A DNA stretch of 64,000 nt from Hyphomicrobiales bacterium (GCA_900470775.1 UCBZ01000062.1:1-64000), one strand, 5' to 3'; positions 18,418 through 29,335 are shown, counted from the stretch's first letter. The notes: generated by a model not told the origin, from the letters alone. Numbers and translations: made by a program.

Positions 18418-19269
18418 ATGGCAGCCAGCGCGGCCTCATCAAGCTGGCGTCAGCCGAGCGTCCTGCCGGGCCTCGGCCTGTCGCTCGGCATCACGCTGAC
18501 CGCGCTGTCGCTGGTCGTCCTGATTCCGCTCGCGGCCCTGTTCATCAAGGCCGCGAGCGCCGGCCCCGCCGAGATCTGGGCGATCGCGACCTCTCCGCGC
18601 ACCTTGGCGGCACTGCGGTTATCCTTCCTGGGTGCGCTGTTCGCGGCTTCGATCAACGCCGTGTTCGGCCTGATCCTGGCCTGGGTGCTGGTGCGCTATG
18701 AGTTCCCAGGCCGGCGTCTGGTCGATGCCGCGGTCGATCTGCCTTTCGCGCTGCCGACGGCCGTGGCCGGCATCGCGCTGGCTGCGATCTATGCCCCCAA
18801 TGGCTGGGTCGGCAGCCTCCTCGCACCATACGGGATCAAGATCGCCTATACGCCGCTCGGCGTGATGGTGGCGCTGATCTTCATCGGCCTGCCCTTCGTC
18901 GTTCGGATGGTGCAGCCGGTTCTCGAGGAATCGCAAGGGGACATCGAGGAGGCGGCGGCCCTGCTCGGCGCCAGCCGCCTGCGCACGATCTTCACGGTGG
19001 TGCTGCCGCCGGTGATGCCGGCGCTGCTGACCGGCTTCGTGCTCGCCTTCGCGCGGGCCGTCGGCGAATACGGCTCGGTGATCTTCATCGCCGGCAATGT
19101 GCCCATGGTCTCGGAGATCGCGCCGCTCCTGATCGTGATCAAGCTCGAGCAGTTCGACTATGCCGGGGCAGCCGTCATCGCGACGATGATGCTGCTGATT
19201 TCGTTTGCACTCATCCTGCTGGTGAACCTGATCCAGGCGCGCACGCGACGGAAGCTCGGCGATGTCTGA
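18418..19269 (+). CDS. cysT: Sulfate ABC transporter permease CysT (CysU)
   Basis: 283-residue inner-membrane permease with about six helices. The coupling loop is GDIEEAAALLGASRLRTIFTVVLPPVMPALL. FARAVGEYGSVIFIAGNVP is diagnostic of the CysT/CysW branch. Overlaps cysW by 8 bp and starts 3 bp after sbp, so it belongs to the same transcript. Confidence 0.95.
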   Translation: MAASAASSSWRQPSVLPGLGLSLGITLTALSLVVLIPLAALFIKAASAGPAEIWAIATSPRTLAALRLSFLGALFAASINAVFGLILAWVLVRYEFPGRRLVDAAVDLPFALPTAVAGIALAAIYAPNGWVGSLLAPYGIKIAYTPLGVMVALIFIGLPFVVRMVQPVLEESQGDIEEAAALLGASRLRTIFTVVLPPVMPALLTGFVLAFARAVGEYGSVIFIAGNVPMVSEIAPLLIVIKLEQFDYAGAAVIATMMLLISFALILLVNLIQARTRRKLGDV

Positions 19270-20167
19270 AGCCACCCTGCCCGATCGCGCCACCAACCTG
19301 GCCGCACCGGCGGCGCGGCCGCGCACAGCCCGCCGCACCGGTGCCGAGGGACCCGTCGTTCAGCTTCTGCTGATCACGGTCTCGCTCGCCTTCCTGCTGC
19401 TCTTCCTGCTGCTGCCGCTGATCTCCGTCTTCGTCGAGGCCGGGGCGCGCGGCTGGGCCGCCTATCGCGAGGCCATCACCGAGCCGGACGCGGTCGCCGC
19501 GATCCGCCTGACGCTGCTGGTCGCAGCCATTGCCGTGCCGTTCAACGTCGTGGTCGGCATCGCGGCGGCCTGGGCAATCGCCAAGTTCGAGTTCACCGGC
19601 AAGAACCTGCTGATCAGCCTGATCGACCTGCCCTTTTCCGTTTCGCCGGTAATCTCCGGACTGGTCTATGTGCTGCTCTTCGGCGCGCAGGGCTATCTCG
19701 GCCCGTTCCTCAAGGCGAACGGCATCGAGATCATCTTCGCGCTCCCGGGGCTGATCCTCGCCACCATCTTCGTCACCTTTCCCTTCGTGGCGCGCGAGCT
19801 CATTCCGCATATGCAAGCGCTGGGTTCGACCGACGAGGAGGCGGCGCTGACGCTGGGCGCCTCGCCCTGGCGCGTCTTCTTCGCCATCACGCTGCCCAAT
19901 GTGAAATGGAGCCTGTTTTACGGCATCCTGCTCTGCAACGCCCGCGCGATGGGCGAATTCGGCGCGGTCGCTGTCGTCTCCGGCAAGATCCGCGGCCTGA
20001 CCAACACCATGCCGCTGCATGTCGAGATTCTCTACAACGAGTATATGGGCGCCGCGGCCTTCGCTGTCGCCTCTTTGCTGGCGGGACTCGCGCTGGTGAC
20101 GCTCGCCCTCAAATCCCTCTTGGAATGGCGCTATGGCGATGCGATCGCCGCCGCGCGCCGCCACTGA
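19262..20167 (+). CDS. cysW: Sulfate ABC transporter permease CysW
   Basis: 301 residues, the second permease of the sulfate importer. It has the coupling loop STDEEAALTLGASPWRVFFAITLPN and NARAMGEFGAVAVVSGKIRG, which distinguishes CysW from CysT. A charged N-terminal tail of about 35 residues precedes the first helix. cysA follows after 15 bp. Confidence 0.95.
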   Translation: MSEATLPDRATNLAAPAARPRTARRTGAEGPVVQLLLITVSLAFLLLFLLLPLISVFVEAGARGWAAYREAITEPDAVAAIRLTLLVAAIAVPFNVVVGIAAAWAIAKFEFTGKNLLISLIDLPFSVSPVISGLVYVLLFGAQGYLGPFLKANGIEIIFALPGLILATIFVTFPFVARELIPHMQALGSTDEEAALTLGASPWRVFFAITLPNVKWSLFYGILLCNARAMGEFGAVAVVSGKIRGLTNTMPLHVEILYNEYMGAAAFAVASLLAGLALVTLALKSLLEWRYGDAIAAARRH

Positions 20168-20182
20168 TCGCGGGAACCGCTG

Positions 20183-21229
20183 ATGTCCGTCGCTGTGACG
20201 ATCGAAGCCATCGACAAACGTTTCCTCGCCTTCCAGGCGCTGCGGAACGTCTCGCTCGATATCCAGCCCGGCGAACTCGTCGCCTTGCTCGGCCCCTCCG
20301 GCTCAGGCAAGACCACTCTGCTGCGGCTGATCGCCGGCCTCGAGCAGGCGGATGCCGGCCGGGTCCTGTTCGGCGATGACGATACCCGCGACCTGTCGCT
20401 GCGCGACCGGCGCATCGGTTTCGTCTTCCAGCATTACGCCCTGTTCAAGACCATGACGGTGGCCGAGAACATCGCCTTCGGCCTGCGCTCGCGACCGCGC
20501 GCCGAGCGGCCCGACGGCGCCGAAATCACAAGGCGCGTCAAGGCGTTGCTCGAACTCGTTCAGCTGCCTGATCTGGAGCGGCGCTATCCGAGCCAGCTCT
20601 CCGGCGGCCAGCGCCAGCGCGTCGCCCTGGCGCGGGCGCTCGCCATTGAGCCGCAGGTCCTGCTGCTGGACGAGCCGTTCGGCGCACTCGACGCCAAGAT
20701 CCGCAAGGATCTGCGCGCGTGGCTGCGCGACCTGCACAGCCGGACCGGGCACACCACCGTGTTCGTCACGCATGATCAGGAGGAGGCGCTCGAACTCGCC
20801 GACCGGGTCGCGATCCTGCACGAAGGCAAGCTGGAACAGGTCGGCACGCCCGACGACGTCTACGACCACCCTGCGACGCCCTTCGTCTGCGAGTTCCTTG
20901 GCGAGGCGAACCGGCTGCCGGTCAAGATCGTCGGCAGCCAGGCCTTCCTCGGCGACAGGCCGGTTCTCGGCGGGCTGACCCAGAACCAGAGCGGCCCAGC
21001 GGCGCTCTATGTCCGGCCCCATCACCTCAAATTCGTCGATGAGACGCCGCTCTCGATCCCCGGCGTGGTCGAGCAATTGCGCCGGACCGGCGCGCTGCGG
21101 CGCGCGGAAATCGCCGTCGCCGGGCTGACCAAGCGGCTCGACCTCGACCTGACAAGCCAGGTCGCGCCTGCAATCGGTGAGCGGGTGCGGGTCAAGATCA
21201 CCCATGCCACGGCTTTCGCCACCGCCTGA
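20183..21229 (+). CDS. cysA: Sulfate ABC transporter ATP-binding protein CysA
   Basis: 348-residue ATPase. Walker A is GPSGSGKTT, the Q-loop is [11 protein letters not shown], the signature is [14 protein letters not shown], and Walker B is [18 protein letters not shown] with the H-loop FVTHDQEEA. The C-terminal ~110 residues form the TOBE-like regulatory domain ([10 protein letters not shown]) found in CysA. Last gene of the sbp operon. Confidence 0.95.
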   Translation: MSVAVTIEAIDKRFLAFQALRNVSLDIQPGELVALLGPSGSGKTTLLRLIAGLEQADAGRVLFGDDDTRDLSLRDRRIGFVFQHYALFKTMTVAENIAFGLRSRPRAERPDGAEITRRVKALLELVQLPDLERRYPSQLSGGQRQRVALARALAIEPQVLLLDEPFGALDAKIRKDLRAWLRDLHSRTGHTTVFVTHDQEEALELADRVAILHEGKLEQVGTPDDVYDHPATPFVCEFLGEANRLPVKIVGSQAFLGDRPVLGGLTQNQSGPAALYVRPHHLKFVDETPLSIPGVVEQLRRTGALRRAEIAVAGLTKRLDLDLTSQVAPAIGERVRVKITHATAFATA

Positions 21230-21396
21230 AATCCGGGGATGAGAAACGCGCGCTCAGGAGATCGGCCGAGAAATTCCTTTCACCGTGACAAAGCACGGGC
21301 TGGACATGGAGTTTATTCTACTTCCAGGCTGTGAAAATTTGGCAAATCCATCCATTGGATGTGAATTGAATCGAAAGGCGCGATAGCCTAAATTCC

Positions 21397-21412
21397 GTTC
21401 GGAATACAGAAC
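21397..21412. promoter_or_regulatory. Sulfur-regulon palindrome S3 (before DUF2849-cysI)
   Basis: GTTCGGAATACAGAAC followed by G. It overlaps a second perfect palindrome, ATTCCG-TT-CGGAAT (21392-21405). It lies about 100 bp before the DUF2849 gene that opens the sulfite-reductase operon. Confidence 0.58.
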
Positions 21413-21426
21413 GGGAGCGCGATCCT

Positions 21427-21513
21427 TTGGCGACGCAGCATGTCATCGACAGCCCAGGCCCGGCGCCTGAGCGCAGGCCCGTCGCGGGCCGGCGAGTCGT
21501 CGGGCTCGCGTGA
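21427..21513 (+). CDS. Possible 28-codon leader ORF coupled to DUF2849 gene
   Basis: Open frame from TTG 21427 whose TGA (21511-21513) overlaps the ATG of the DUF2849 gene as TGATG. Its translation is Arg/Pro-rich, ending RRVVGLA. It has no ATG and only a weak GGGAGCG before it. It may be a short coupling ORF, the remnant of a longer gene deleted here, or chance. Recorded because the junction matches the coupling style of cysH-cysD-cysN. Confidence 0.25.
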   Translation: MATQHVIDSPGPAPERRPVAGRRVVGLA

Positions 21514-21869
21514 TGGCAAGCTCAGCCACCCGCCCGCCTTTGCCGGCGATTCTGCTCGCCAACGACCTGCTCGATGGCGATGTCGTCTTCGCCATCGGCG
21601 AGGCCGATGGTTCGCTCGGCTGGACGCGCGATCCGGGCCTTGCGCTGGTCGCGACGGATGACGCCGCAGCGGTCCGGCTGGAAGGGTTCGCCACCGCCGA
21701 ACTCGCGGCCCAGCATGTGGTCGACGCCTATCTGGTCGATGTGGAACTGGGCGCTGCCGGGCCCGTACCCCGGCATTTCCGCGAGCGTTTCAAGACGCTG
21801 GGCCCAAGCAACCGCCCTGATCTGGGCAAGCAGGCCGGCGAAGGCATCGCCGCCCGCCGGAGCGTATGA
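21513..21869 (+). CDS. DUF2849-family protein, sulfite-reductase operon
   Basis: 118 residues, soluble, of the DUF2849 family that in alphaproteobacteria sits directly before the sulfite reductase gene. The visible core is LPAILLANDLLDGDVVFAI, then VDAYLVDVELG and PRHFRERFKTLGPSNRPDL. Biochemical role unknown; the tight linkage (3 bp to cysI) argues for a part in sulfite reduction or electron delivery. Start either GTG 21510 or ATG 21513. Confidence 0.8.
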   Translation: MASSATRPPLPAILLANDLLDGDVVFAIGEADGSLGWTRDPGLALVATDDAAAVRLEGFATAELAAQHVVDAYLVDVELGAAGPVPRHFRERFKTLGPSNRPDLGKQAGEGIAARRSV

Positions 21870-21872
21870 TTC

Positions 21873-23543
21873 ATGTATCGCTATGATGAGTTCGACGAGC
21901 GTTTCGTGCGCGAGCGCGTCGGCCAGTTTCGCGACCAGGTTGCCCGACGCCTGGACGGCTCGCTGACCGAGGACGAGTTCAAGCCGCTGCGGTTGAAGAA
22001 CGGCGTCTATCTGCAGCTGCACGCCTATATGCTGCGCATCGCCATTCCCTACGGCACGCTCTCGGCCCGGCAATTGCGCCAGCTTGCCCTGATCGGCGAG
22101 CGCTACGACCGCGGCTACGGCCATTTCACCACGCGGCAGAACCTGCAGTTCAACTGGCCGCAGCTGCGCGACGTGCCCGCCATCCTCGACCTGCTCGCCG
22201 ATGTCGAGATGCACTGCATCCAGACCTCGGGCAACTGCATCCGCAACGTCACGGCCGATCATTTCGCCGGTGTCGCGCAGGACGAGATCGAGGATCCGCG
22301 CGCCGTCTGCGAGCTGATCCGGCAGTGGTCGACGGCCCATCCCGAATTCAGCTACCTGCCGCGCAAGTTCAAGATCGCCGCCACAGGCGCGCAGCATGAC
22401 CGCGCCGTGATCAAGGCGCACGACATCGGCATCCGGATCCTGAAGCATCCGCAGAGCGGCGAGATCGGCTACGAGATCAGCGTCGGCGGCGGGCTCGGCC
22501 GCACGCCGATGATCGGCAAGGTGGTGCGCGACTTCCTGCCCAAGACCGATCTGCTCGCCTATCTCGAGGCGGTCATGCGGGTCTATAATCTCGAAGGCCG
22601 GCGCGACAACAAGTACAAGGCGCGGGTCAAGATCCTGGTCCATGAGATCGGCACGGACGAATTCCGCCGCCGGGTCGAGGCCGAGTTCGCCAAGCTCGAC
22701 GGCCCCTCGGTCAACGCCGACCCGGAGGAACTCGCCCGGATCGAGAGCTATTTTACGCCGCCTGCCTATCAGTCCCTGCCGGAGGACAGCCAGGCGCTAG
22801 CCGTGGCCAAGGCGGCAAACCCGGACTTCGCCCGCTGGGTCGACACCAACCTGACCCCGCATCGCGTGCCGGGCTACAGCGCGGTCACGATCTCGCTGAA
22901 GCCAGTCGGTCTGGCCCCGGGCGATGCGACCTCCGAGCAGATGCGGCTCGTCGCCGATCTCGCGGAGCGCTACTCCTTCGACGAGTTGCGCGTCACTCAT
23001 GCGCAGAATCTCGTCCTGCCGCATGTCCGCAAGGATGATCTCTTTGCGATCTGGCAGGCGCTGGTTCCGGTTGGGCTCGCCACCGCCAATCTCGGCCTGA
23101 TCACCGACATCATCGCCTGCCCCGGGCTCGACTATTGCGCGCTCGCCACGGCCCGCTCGATCCCGATCGCACAGGCCATCGCGCAGCGCTTCGCCGATGT
23201 CGAGCGTCAGGCGTCGATCGGCGAACTCAACATCAAGATCTCCGGCTGCATCAATGCCTGCGGCCATCACCATGTCGGCCATATCGGCGTTCTCGGCCTG
23301 GAGAAGCGCGGCATCGAATCCTACCAGATCACGCTCGGCGGCGAGGCGACCGAAAATGCTTCGATCGGCGAGATCCTCGGCCCTGGCCTGCCGGCCGAAG
23401 AGGTGCCCAATGCGATCGAGGCGATCGTGGGCGTCTATGAGCGCCATCGTCATGACGGCGAACGCTTCATCGAGACGGTGAAGCGCGTCGGGCTGGTTCC
23501 GTTCAAGACTGCGTTCAAGGAACTGGCCGATGCTGTTGCTTGA
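21873..23543 (+). CDS. cysI: Nitrite/sulfite reductase hemoprotein (assimilatory sulfite reductase)
   Basis: Six-electron reduction of sulfite to sulfide on coupled siroheme and [4Fe-4S]. The cofactor motif is complete: Cys416-x5-Cys422 in CPGLDYC and Cys459-x3-Cys463 in CINACGHHH. Both ferredoxin-like half-domains are present (556 residues). No nitrate genes are nearby, and cysHDN, DUF2849 and DUF934 surround it, so sulfite is the expected substrate. No flavoprotein CysJ is present, so electrons probably come from ferredoxin or an unknown donor. Overlaps the DUF934 gene by 14 bp. Confidence 0.94.
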   Translation: MYRYDEFDERFVRERVGQFRDQVARRLDGSLTEDEFKPLRLKNGVYLQLHAYMLRIAIPYGTLSARQLRQLALIGERYDRGYGHFTTRQNLQFNWPQLRDVPAILDLLADVEMHCIQTSGNCIRNVTADHFAGVAQDEIEDPRAVCELIRQWSTAHPEFSYLPRKFKIAATGAQHDRAVIKAHDIGIRILKHPQSGEIGYEISVGGGLGRTPMIGKVVRDFLPKTDLLAYLEAVMRVYNLEGRRDNKYKARVKILVHEIGTDEFRRRVEAEFAKLDGPSVNADPEELARIESYFTPPAYQSLPEDSQALAVAKAANPDFARWVDTNLTPHRVPGYSAVTISLKPVGLAPGDATSEQMRLVADLAERYSFDELRVTHAQNLVLPHVRKDDLFAIWQALVPVGLATANLGLITDIIACPGLDYCALATARSIPIAQAIAQRFADVERQASIGELNIKISGCINACGHHHVGHIGVLGLEKRGIESYQITLGGEATENASIGEILGPGLPAEEVPNAIEAIVGVYERHRHDGERFIETVKRVGLVPFKTAFKELADAVA

Positions 23544-24051
23544 TCGCAATGGGGCCGCCACCGATGGCTGGACGCGCACGGAGGGCGCCGCGATCGGCAA
23601 TCTCTCGCGGGCGCTGGTCGGCTTCGATGCGCTGCCGGAGGCGCTGGCGCAGCTCGCGCCGGATCAGCAGATCGGGGTGCTGATCTCCAATGCGCTGGCC
23701 GTCTCCGAGCTGGAGCCATTCCTGCCCCGGCTGTCGCTGATCGCCATCGGCTTTCCCGCCTTTGCGGATGGTCGCGGTTTCAGCCAGGCCAAGGCGATCC
23801 GGCGGGCGGGCTTCACGGGATCGCTGCGTGCGTCGGGGCCTCTGATCCCCGACCAGTTCGACTATGCCCTCGCCTGCGGTTTCGACGAGATCGAACTGCC
23901 GGACACCAGCGCCGACCGGCAGACCGTGCTGCAATGGCAGCAGGCGCGCGGCCGCCTGAGCCAGACCTACCAGCGCGGCTACCGCCGCGACGGCAACATC
24001 CTGGACCGTCGCAGGCTCGCCCGGACCGCTTCCGGCAGCACGGCACCCTGA
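23530..24051 (+). CDS. DUF934-family protein, sulfite-reductase operon
   Basis: 173 residues of the DUF934 family, nearly always encoded beside cysI and cysH. The recognisable segments are LIAIGFPAFADGRGFSQAKAIR, GSLRASGPLIPDQFDYALACGFDEIEL and the end SQTYQRGYR. The function has not been defined in anything I can cite from sequence; partnership with CysI in electron transfer or assembly is the usual proposal. The start lies within the cysI end, implying coupling. Confidence 0.87.
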   Translation: MLLLDRNGAATDGWTRTEGAAIGNLSRALVGFDALPEALAQLAPDQQIGVLISNALAVSELEPFLPRLSLIAIGFPAFADGRGFSQAKAIRRAGFTGSLRASGPLIPDQFDYALACGFDEIELPDTSADRQTVLQWQQARGRLSQTYQRGYRRDGNILDRRRLARTASGSTAP

Positions 24052-24055
24052 CGCG

Positions 24056-24286
24056 ATGAGCGAGCGCGCCAGCGACAAGGAGACAGTCGAGATGGGCAAG
24101 GCGACAACCTGGGACGACGACACCTCACCGCGCGAGATCGCGGATTTCCTGCCGCGCAAGCCCGGCGAGCGTTGGCTCGACCTCGGCTTCCGGCTGCTGG
24201 TCGTCGCGCTGCTCTGCGGCTGGTTCTTCATGCCGCAGCCGGCAGCCGATCCGACGCGATCGACGCCTCAGGCGACGACCCGGTAA
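24056..24286 (+). CDS. Small single-span membrane protein, end of cys operon
   Basis: 76 residues: a charged N-terminus (about 1-40, KATTWDDDTSPREIADFLPRK), one hydrophobic helix (about 43-60, LGFRLLVVALLCGWFFMP) and a short polar tail. It starts 4 bp after the DUF934 stop, with codon use like its neighbours, so it is probably genuine. No family recognised. It could anchor a sulfur-assimilation protein to the membrane, but nothing in the sequence proves this. Confidence 0.6.
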   Translation: MSERASDKETVEMGKATTWDDDTSPREIADFLPRKPGERWLDLGFRLLVVALLCGWFFMPQPAADPTRSTPQATTR

Positions 24287-24405
24287 GGGCTTTCGTCCAG
24301 ACAAGCGACCTCGCAGAAGCGCGCGCCGGCCTGGTCCTTGGGCCCCGCGCGCCCTCGGCGGCATGGAGCTTGCTAGGCCTTCTTCGATTCCAGAATCGAG
24401 AGATC

Positions 24406-24421
24406 GTTTTTTATAAAGAAC
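24406..24421. promoter_or_regulatory. Sulfur-regulon palindrome S4
   Basis: GTTTTTTATAAAGAAC followed by G. Right half exact, left half one base off at the fourth position. It is the first of two sites before the Liv-type transporter operon. Confidence 0.5.
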
Positions 24422-24562
24422 GACAGCGTTTGACCCATTGATCGGAACGTTTGGCGCGTCGCTGGCCGCCACCGCTCACGCTAGGCCCAGCTCATACGCA
24501 GGAGCCGGAGATAAATATTCCACTCTAGCCCCCGCCCTCAAAGGCTATCTACTCTTTAGATT

Positions 24563-24578
24563 GTTCTTTTAAAAGAAC
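24563..24578. promoter_or_regulatory. Sulfur-regulon palindrome S5 (perfect)
   Basis: GTTCTTTTAAAAGAAC, a perfect 16-bp palindrome followed by G and the best copy in the window. It lies 116 bp before the start of the Liv-type binding-protein gene. Confidence 0.68.
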
Positions 24579-24693
24579 GTTTTATTGACGCGATGCGTTT
24601 TGGAGGCGCACTGTCTCGGCTAATCGAAGCGACATCACCGCCGGAAAGGCGCCGATGTAGCCACCGTCGATGCAACCACTAGGGAGCAGGATC

Positions 24694-25848
24694 ATGATCA
24701 GCCGTCGCACGCTACTTCAGTCGGGGACAGCCGCCCTCCTGGCGAATTCCGTCGGCCGCTCGATCGCCGCCGAGCCTACCGGCGAGCCGATCTATCTCGG
24801 CGTCAGCGGGCCGTTGACCGGGCCCAATGCCCAATACGGCGCTCAGTGGAAGCAGGGCTTCGACCTGGCGCTCGACCAGATCAACGGCTCGGGCGGCATC
24901 AAGGGCCGGCCGCTGCGCTACATCTTCGAGGACACGCAGAGCGACCCGAAGCAGACGGTCGCCGTGGCGCAGAAATTCGTCGCCGACAAGCGCATCGTCG
25001 CCGAACTCGGCGATTTCGCCAGCCCGGCTTCGATGGCCGCCTCGCCGATCTACCAGCGCGCCGGCCTCGTCCAGTTCGGCTTCACGAACTCGCACCCCGC
25101 CTTCACCAAGCCCGGCGACTTCATCTGGAGCAATTCGGTCAGCCAGGCCGACGAGCAGCCGCTGAACGCGACCTATGTCGTCAACAAGCTCGGCTTCAAG
25201 CGCATCGCAGTGCTTTACCTGAACACCGACTGGGGCCGCACTAGCAAGGATCACTTCGCCGCCAAGGCCAAGGAACTGGGCGCCGAAGTGGTAGCGTCCG
25301 AGGGCTACCAGCCCGACGAGAAGGATTTCCGCTCGACGCTGGTGCGGGTGCGCGACGCCAAGCCCGACGGGCTCTTCCTCGTCTCCTATTACGCCGACGG
25401 CGCCCTGATCGTGCGCCAGGCGCGGCAGACCGGCGTCACCGTGCCGATCGCGGCATCGAGCTCGATCTATTCGCCGAAGTTCATCGAACTGGGCGCCGAG
25501 GCGTCGGAGGGCGTCTTCACCAATGCGCGGTTCTTCCCCGAGGATCCGCGCCCGGAGGTGCAGAGCTTCGTCACCACCTTCCAGGCGAAATACGGCAAGG
25601 AGCCCGACGCCTTCAACGCCTATGCCTATGACACGGTCGTGCTCTTCGGCCAGGTCCTGCGCGAGGCGCCGAACCTCGACCGCACCACCATCCGCGACAC
25701 GCTGGCCAGGGTGAAGGACGTGCCCAGCGTGGTCTACGGCAAGGCGACCTTCGACCCGCAGACGCGCCGCGTGCTCGGCGCCCAGAGCGCACAGCTCGTC
25801 GTCCGCAACGGACGCTTCACGCTGTGGGACGGGGTGAAGACGAACTGA
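24694..25848 (+). CDS. ABC transporter substrate-binding protein (branched-chain amino-acid/LivJ type)
   Basis: 384-residue periplasmic receptor of the LivJ/AmiC fold. Twin-arginine-like leader [16 protein letters not shown], then [22 protein letters not shown] and [18 protein letters not shown], the family hallmark. ATG 24694 is preceded by AGGGAGCAGG; an ATG at 24670 is less likely. Despite the Liv label, this family binds many ligands (amides, aromatic acids, sulfur compounds). With two sulfur-type operators upstream and a monooxygenase downstream, an organosulfur ligand is my inference. Confidence 0.92.
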   Translation: MISRRTLLQSGTAALLANSVGRSIAAEPTGEPIYLGVSGPLTGPNAQYGAQWKQGFDLALDQINGSGGIKGRPLRYIFEDTQSDPKQTVAVAQKFVADKRIVAELGDFASPASMAASPIYQRAGLVQFGFTNSHPAFTKPGDFIWSNSVSQADEQPLNATYVVNKLGFKRIAVLYLNTDWGRTSKDHFAAKAKELGAEVVASEGYQPDEKDFRSTLVRVRDAKPDGLFLVSYYADGALIVRQARQTGVTVPIAASSSIYSPKFIELGAEASEGVFTNARFFPEDPRPEVQSFVTTFQAKYGKEPDAFNAYAYDTVVLFGQVLREAPNLDRTTIRDTLARVKDVPSVVYGKATFDPQTRRVLGAQSAQLVVRNGRFTLWDGVKTN

Positions 25849-25864
25849 CGCGGCAAACGCTCCG

Positions 25865-27688
25865 ATGACCTCCTGGTTCGACCACACCATCAACGGCCTG
25901 ATCATCGGCAACATCTACGGCCTGCTGGCGGTGGGTCTGGCGCTGATCTTCGGCGTCAGCCGGCTGATCAACTTCGCGCATGGCTCGGTCTATGTCGTGG
26001 GCGCCTATGTCGGCTGGGTGGCGGTCTCCGTCCTGCACACGCCCTTTCCGGTGACGCTTGCGCTCGTCGTAATCCTCGCCGCCCTGCTCGGCATCGCTAT
26101 CGAGCGCTTCGGCATCCGGCCGCTGGCGGGCGCGCCACGGATCGCGCCGCTGCTCGCCACCATCGGCCTGAGCTTCGTGCTCGACCAGACCGTGCAGATC
26201 CTGTTCAGCCCCGATCCGCGCTCGGTGCCGATGCAGCTGCCGAACTGGCGGCTGGAAATCGGCGGCGGCAGCATCGGCATGCTCGATCTGCTGATCGGCG
26301 GCATCGGCATCACCGCGGCGGGCGCTCTCTTCGCCTTCCTCAAGCTGACGAAATGGGGCTGGGCCGTGCGGGCGACTGCGCTCGACCGAGATGCCGCCCG
26401 CGTCGTCGGCGTCGATGTCGATCAGGTCAACCGCATCGTTTTCGCGATCGCGGCTGCGCTCGGCGGTGTCGGCGGCGTGCTGGTGGGCATGTATTACAAT
26501 GTCATCACCCCGACGATGGGGTTCGAGGCGACGCTGAAGGGCATCGTCGCCGAGGTCGTCGGCGGGGTCGGCAATGTGCCGGGCGCGATCGTCGGCTCGC
26601 TCTTGCTCGGCATCATCGAGAGCTATGGCGTGGCGCTGCTCGGCACGAGCTACCGCAACCTGTTCGCCTTCCTGCTGCTGATCGCGATCCTTGTGCTGCG
26701 GCCCAACGGCCTGTTCGCCAGTCGCCACCAGCTCCCGCCGGAACCGATGACGGGCACGTTCATCGCGCCCAGCAAGCCCATCGGCCTGCCCGTGCCGCTG
26801 CTCGCGGCGCTTGCAGCCTTCGCCATCGCCCTGCCCCTGCTGATCGACAACGGCTACCTGATCCAGACCCTGACCAATGCCTGGCTCTATGCCCTGCTGG
26901 GCCTGAGCCTGACGCTGGTCGCGGGCACCAGCGGGCAGGTTTCGCTGGGCCATGCGGCGCTGCTCGCCATCGGCGGCTATACCTCGGCGCTGCTGGCTGC
27001 CGATTACGGCTTCCCGGTCTGGCTGACCATCATTGCCGGCGGTCTGATGGCGGCGGGCCTGGGCACGCTTCTGGTCTCGCCGGCCTTCCGCCTGCGGGGG
27101 CACTATGTCTCGATCGCCACGCTCGGCATCGGCGAGATCGTCGCGCTCGTCATCCTGAACTGGGAGAGCGTCACGCATGGTCCGATCGGGGTTGCCGGGA
27201 TCCCGCCGCTCGAATTCTTCGGGCGCCCCCTCTACGACACCAATGCGATCTACTGGGTGGCATTCGCAATCATGCTGGCGCTGGCGCTGCTGCAGGTCAG
27301 GCTGCTGAGCTCTCATCTCGGCCGCACCATGCGCGCGGTGCGCGACGACGACGTCGCCGCGCGCTCCTTCGGCATCAGCCTGAACCGCTACAAGGGGCTG
27401 GCCTTCGCGTTCGGGGGCTTCGTCGCCGGGATCAGCGGCGCCTTCACCGCCCATATGTACTCCTTCATCAACCACGAGACCTTCAACACCCACATCTCGG
27501 TGCTGGCGCTGACGATCGCCATCCTCGGCGGCATGGGCAATGTCGGTGGCGCGATTCTCGGCGCCGTCGCGCTGATCGGCCTGCCGGAGGTGTTCCGCAT
27601 CGCCGCCGAATACCGGATCCTGCTCTACGGCATCGCCCTGCTGCTGCTCGTCCGTTTCCGGCCCCAGGGCCTGCTCGGCACCGTCTGA
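25865..27688 (+). CDS. Fused LivH-LivM-type ABC permease
   Basis: 607 residues combining both permease halves of a Liv-type importer. Residues 1-285 are LivH-like ([42 protein letters not shown]). Residues 300-607 are LivM-like ([38 protein letters not shown]). The halves join through a short polar linker near 285-300. Roughly 16-18 membrane helices. Such fusions occur elsewhere, but most operons keep livH and livM separate. Ends 1 bp before the LivG-type gene. Confidence 0.93.
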   Translation: MTSWFDHTINGLIIGNIYGLLAVGLALIFGVSRLINFAHGSVYVVGAYVGWVAVSVLHTPFPVTLALVVILAALLGIAIERFGIRPLAGAPRIAPLLATIGLSFVLDQTVQILFSPDPRSVPMQLPNWRLEIGGGSIGMLDLLIGGIGITAAGALFAFLKLTKWGWAVRATALDRDAARVVGVDVDQVNRIVFAIAAALGGVGGVLVGMYYNVITPTMGFEATLKGIVAEVVGGVGNVPGAIVGSLLLGIIESYGVALLGTSYRNLFAFLLLIAILVLRPNGLFASRHQLPPEPMTGTFIAPSKPIGLPVPLLAALAAFAIALPLLIDNGYLIQTLTNAWLYALLGLSLTLVAGTSGQVSLGHAALLAIGGYTSALLAADYGFPVWLTIIAGGLMAAGLGTLLVSPAFRLRGHYVSIATLGIGEIVALVILNWESVTHGPIGVAGIPPLEFFGRPLYDTNAIYWVAFAIMLALALLQVRLLSSHLGRTMRAVRDDDVAARSFGISLNRYKGLAFAFGGFVAGISGAFTAHMYSFINHETFNTHISVLALTIAILGGMGNVGGAILGAVALIGLPEVFRIAAEYRILLYGIALLLLVRFRPQGLLGTV

Positions 27689-27689
27689 C

Positions 27690-28592
<903 letters not shown>

Positions 28593-28600
28593 GCCGCGCC

Positions 28601-29335
28601 ATGACACAGACGCCTCCCATTCTCGAACTGCGCGACGTCGATACCTTCTACGGTCCGGTGCAGGCGCATTTCGGCCTGTCGCTGAGGGTCGAGCGCGGCG
28701 AGATCGTCTGCCTGCTCGGCGGCAATGCCAGCGGCAAATCGACGACGATGAAGATCATCCTCGGGCTGGTGAAGCCGACGGCCGGCGACGTGCTGATCGA
28801 CGGCGTCTCGGTGCTGGGGCTGTCGACGCCGCGCATCGTGCGGCTCGGCGTCGGCACCGTGCCCGAGGCGAGGCGGCTGTTCGGCGCCATGAGCGTGCGC
28901 GAGAACCTGCTGATGGGCGCCTTCACGCGCAACGACAAGGCTGCGGTCGCGGCCGATCTGGAGCGCGTGCTGGCGCTGTTTCCGCGCGTGGCGGAACGCA
29001 TCGGTCAGCAGGCCGGCACGCTGTCGGGCGGCGAGCAACAGATGGTGGCGATGGCGCGCGCCTTGATGGCAAGGCCCCGCATCATCATCATGGACGAGCC
29101 GACGATGGGCCTGTCGCCGCTCTGGGTCGATCGTGTGCTGTCACTGATCCGCGATATCAATGGCGAGGGCGTCAGCATCTTCATGGTCGAGCAGAACGCC
29201 AATCTGGCCCTGCAGATTGCCGATCGCGGCTATGTCCTGCAGACCGGGCGCGTGGTGATCGAGGCCGCGGCAGCCGACTTGCTTGTCGATACGCGGATCA
29301 GGGACGCCTATCTCGGCGGAGCGGAAGCAGCATGA
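28601..29335 (+). CDS. Liv-type ABC transporter ATP-binding protein (LivF)
   Basis: 244-residue ATPase. Walker A is GGNASGKST, where Asn-Ala replaces the usual Asn-Gly; the signature is LSGGEQQMVAMARAL; Walker B is IIIMDEPTMGLSPLWVD with an EQNA H-loop region typical of LivF. It pairs with the LivG-type subunit 8 bp upstream. Its stop overlaps the start of the flavin monooxygenase gene (ATGA), binding transport and catabolism into one transcript. Confidence 0.93.
   Translation: MTQTPPILELRDVDTFYGPVQAHFGLSLRVERGEIVCLLGGNASGKSTTMKIILGLVKPTAGDVLIDGVSVLGLSTPRIVRLGVGTVPEARRLFGAMSVRENLLMGAFTRNDKAAVAADLERVLALFPRVAERIGQQAGTLSGGEQQMVAMARALMARPRIIIMDEPTMGLSPLWVDRVLSLIRDINGEGVSIFMVEQNANLALQIADRGYVLQTGRVVIEAAAADLLVDTRIRDAYLGGAEAA

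Larger units (their letters stand above)
24287..24693 (+). other. 407-bp intergenic region with two sulfur-regulon palindromes
   Basis: No gene seen. It separates the sulfite-reductase operon from the Liv/monooxygenase operon and contains sites S4 (24406) and S5 (24563), 157 bp apart. AT-rich patches around both contrast with the GC-rich surroundings and presumably hold the promoter. Confidence 0.7.
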
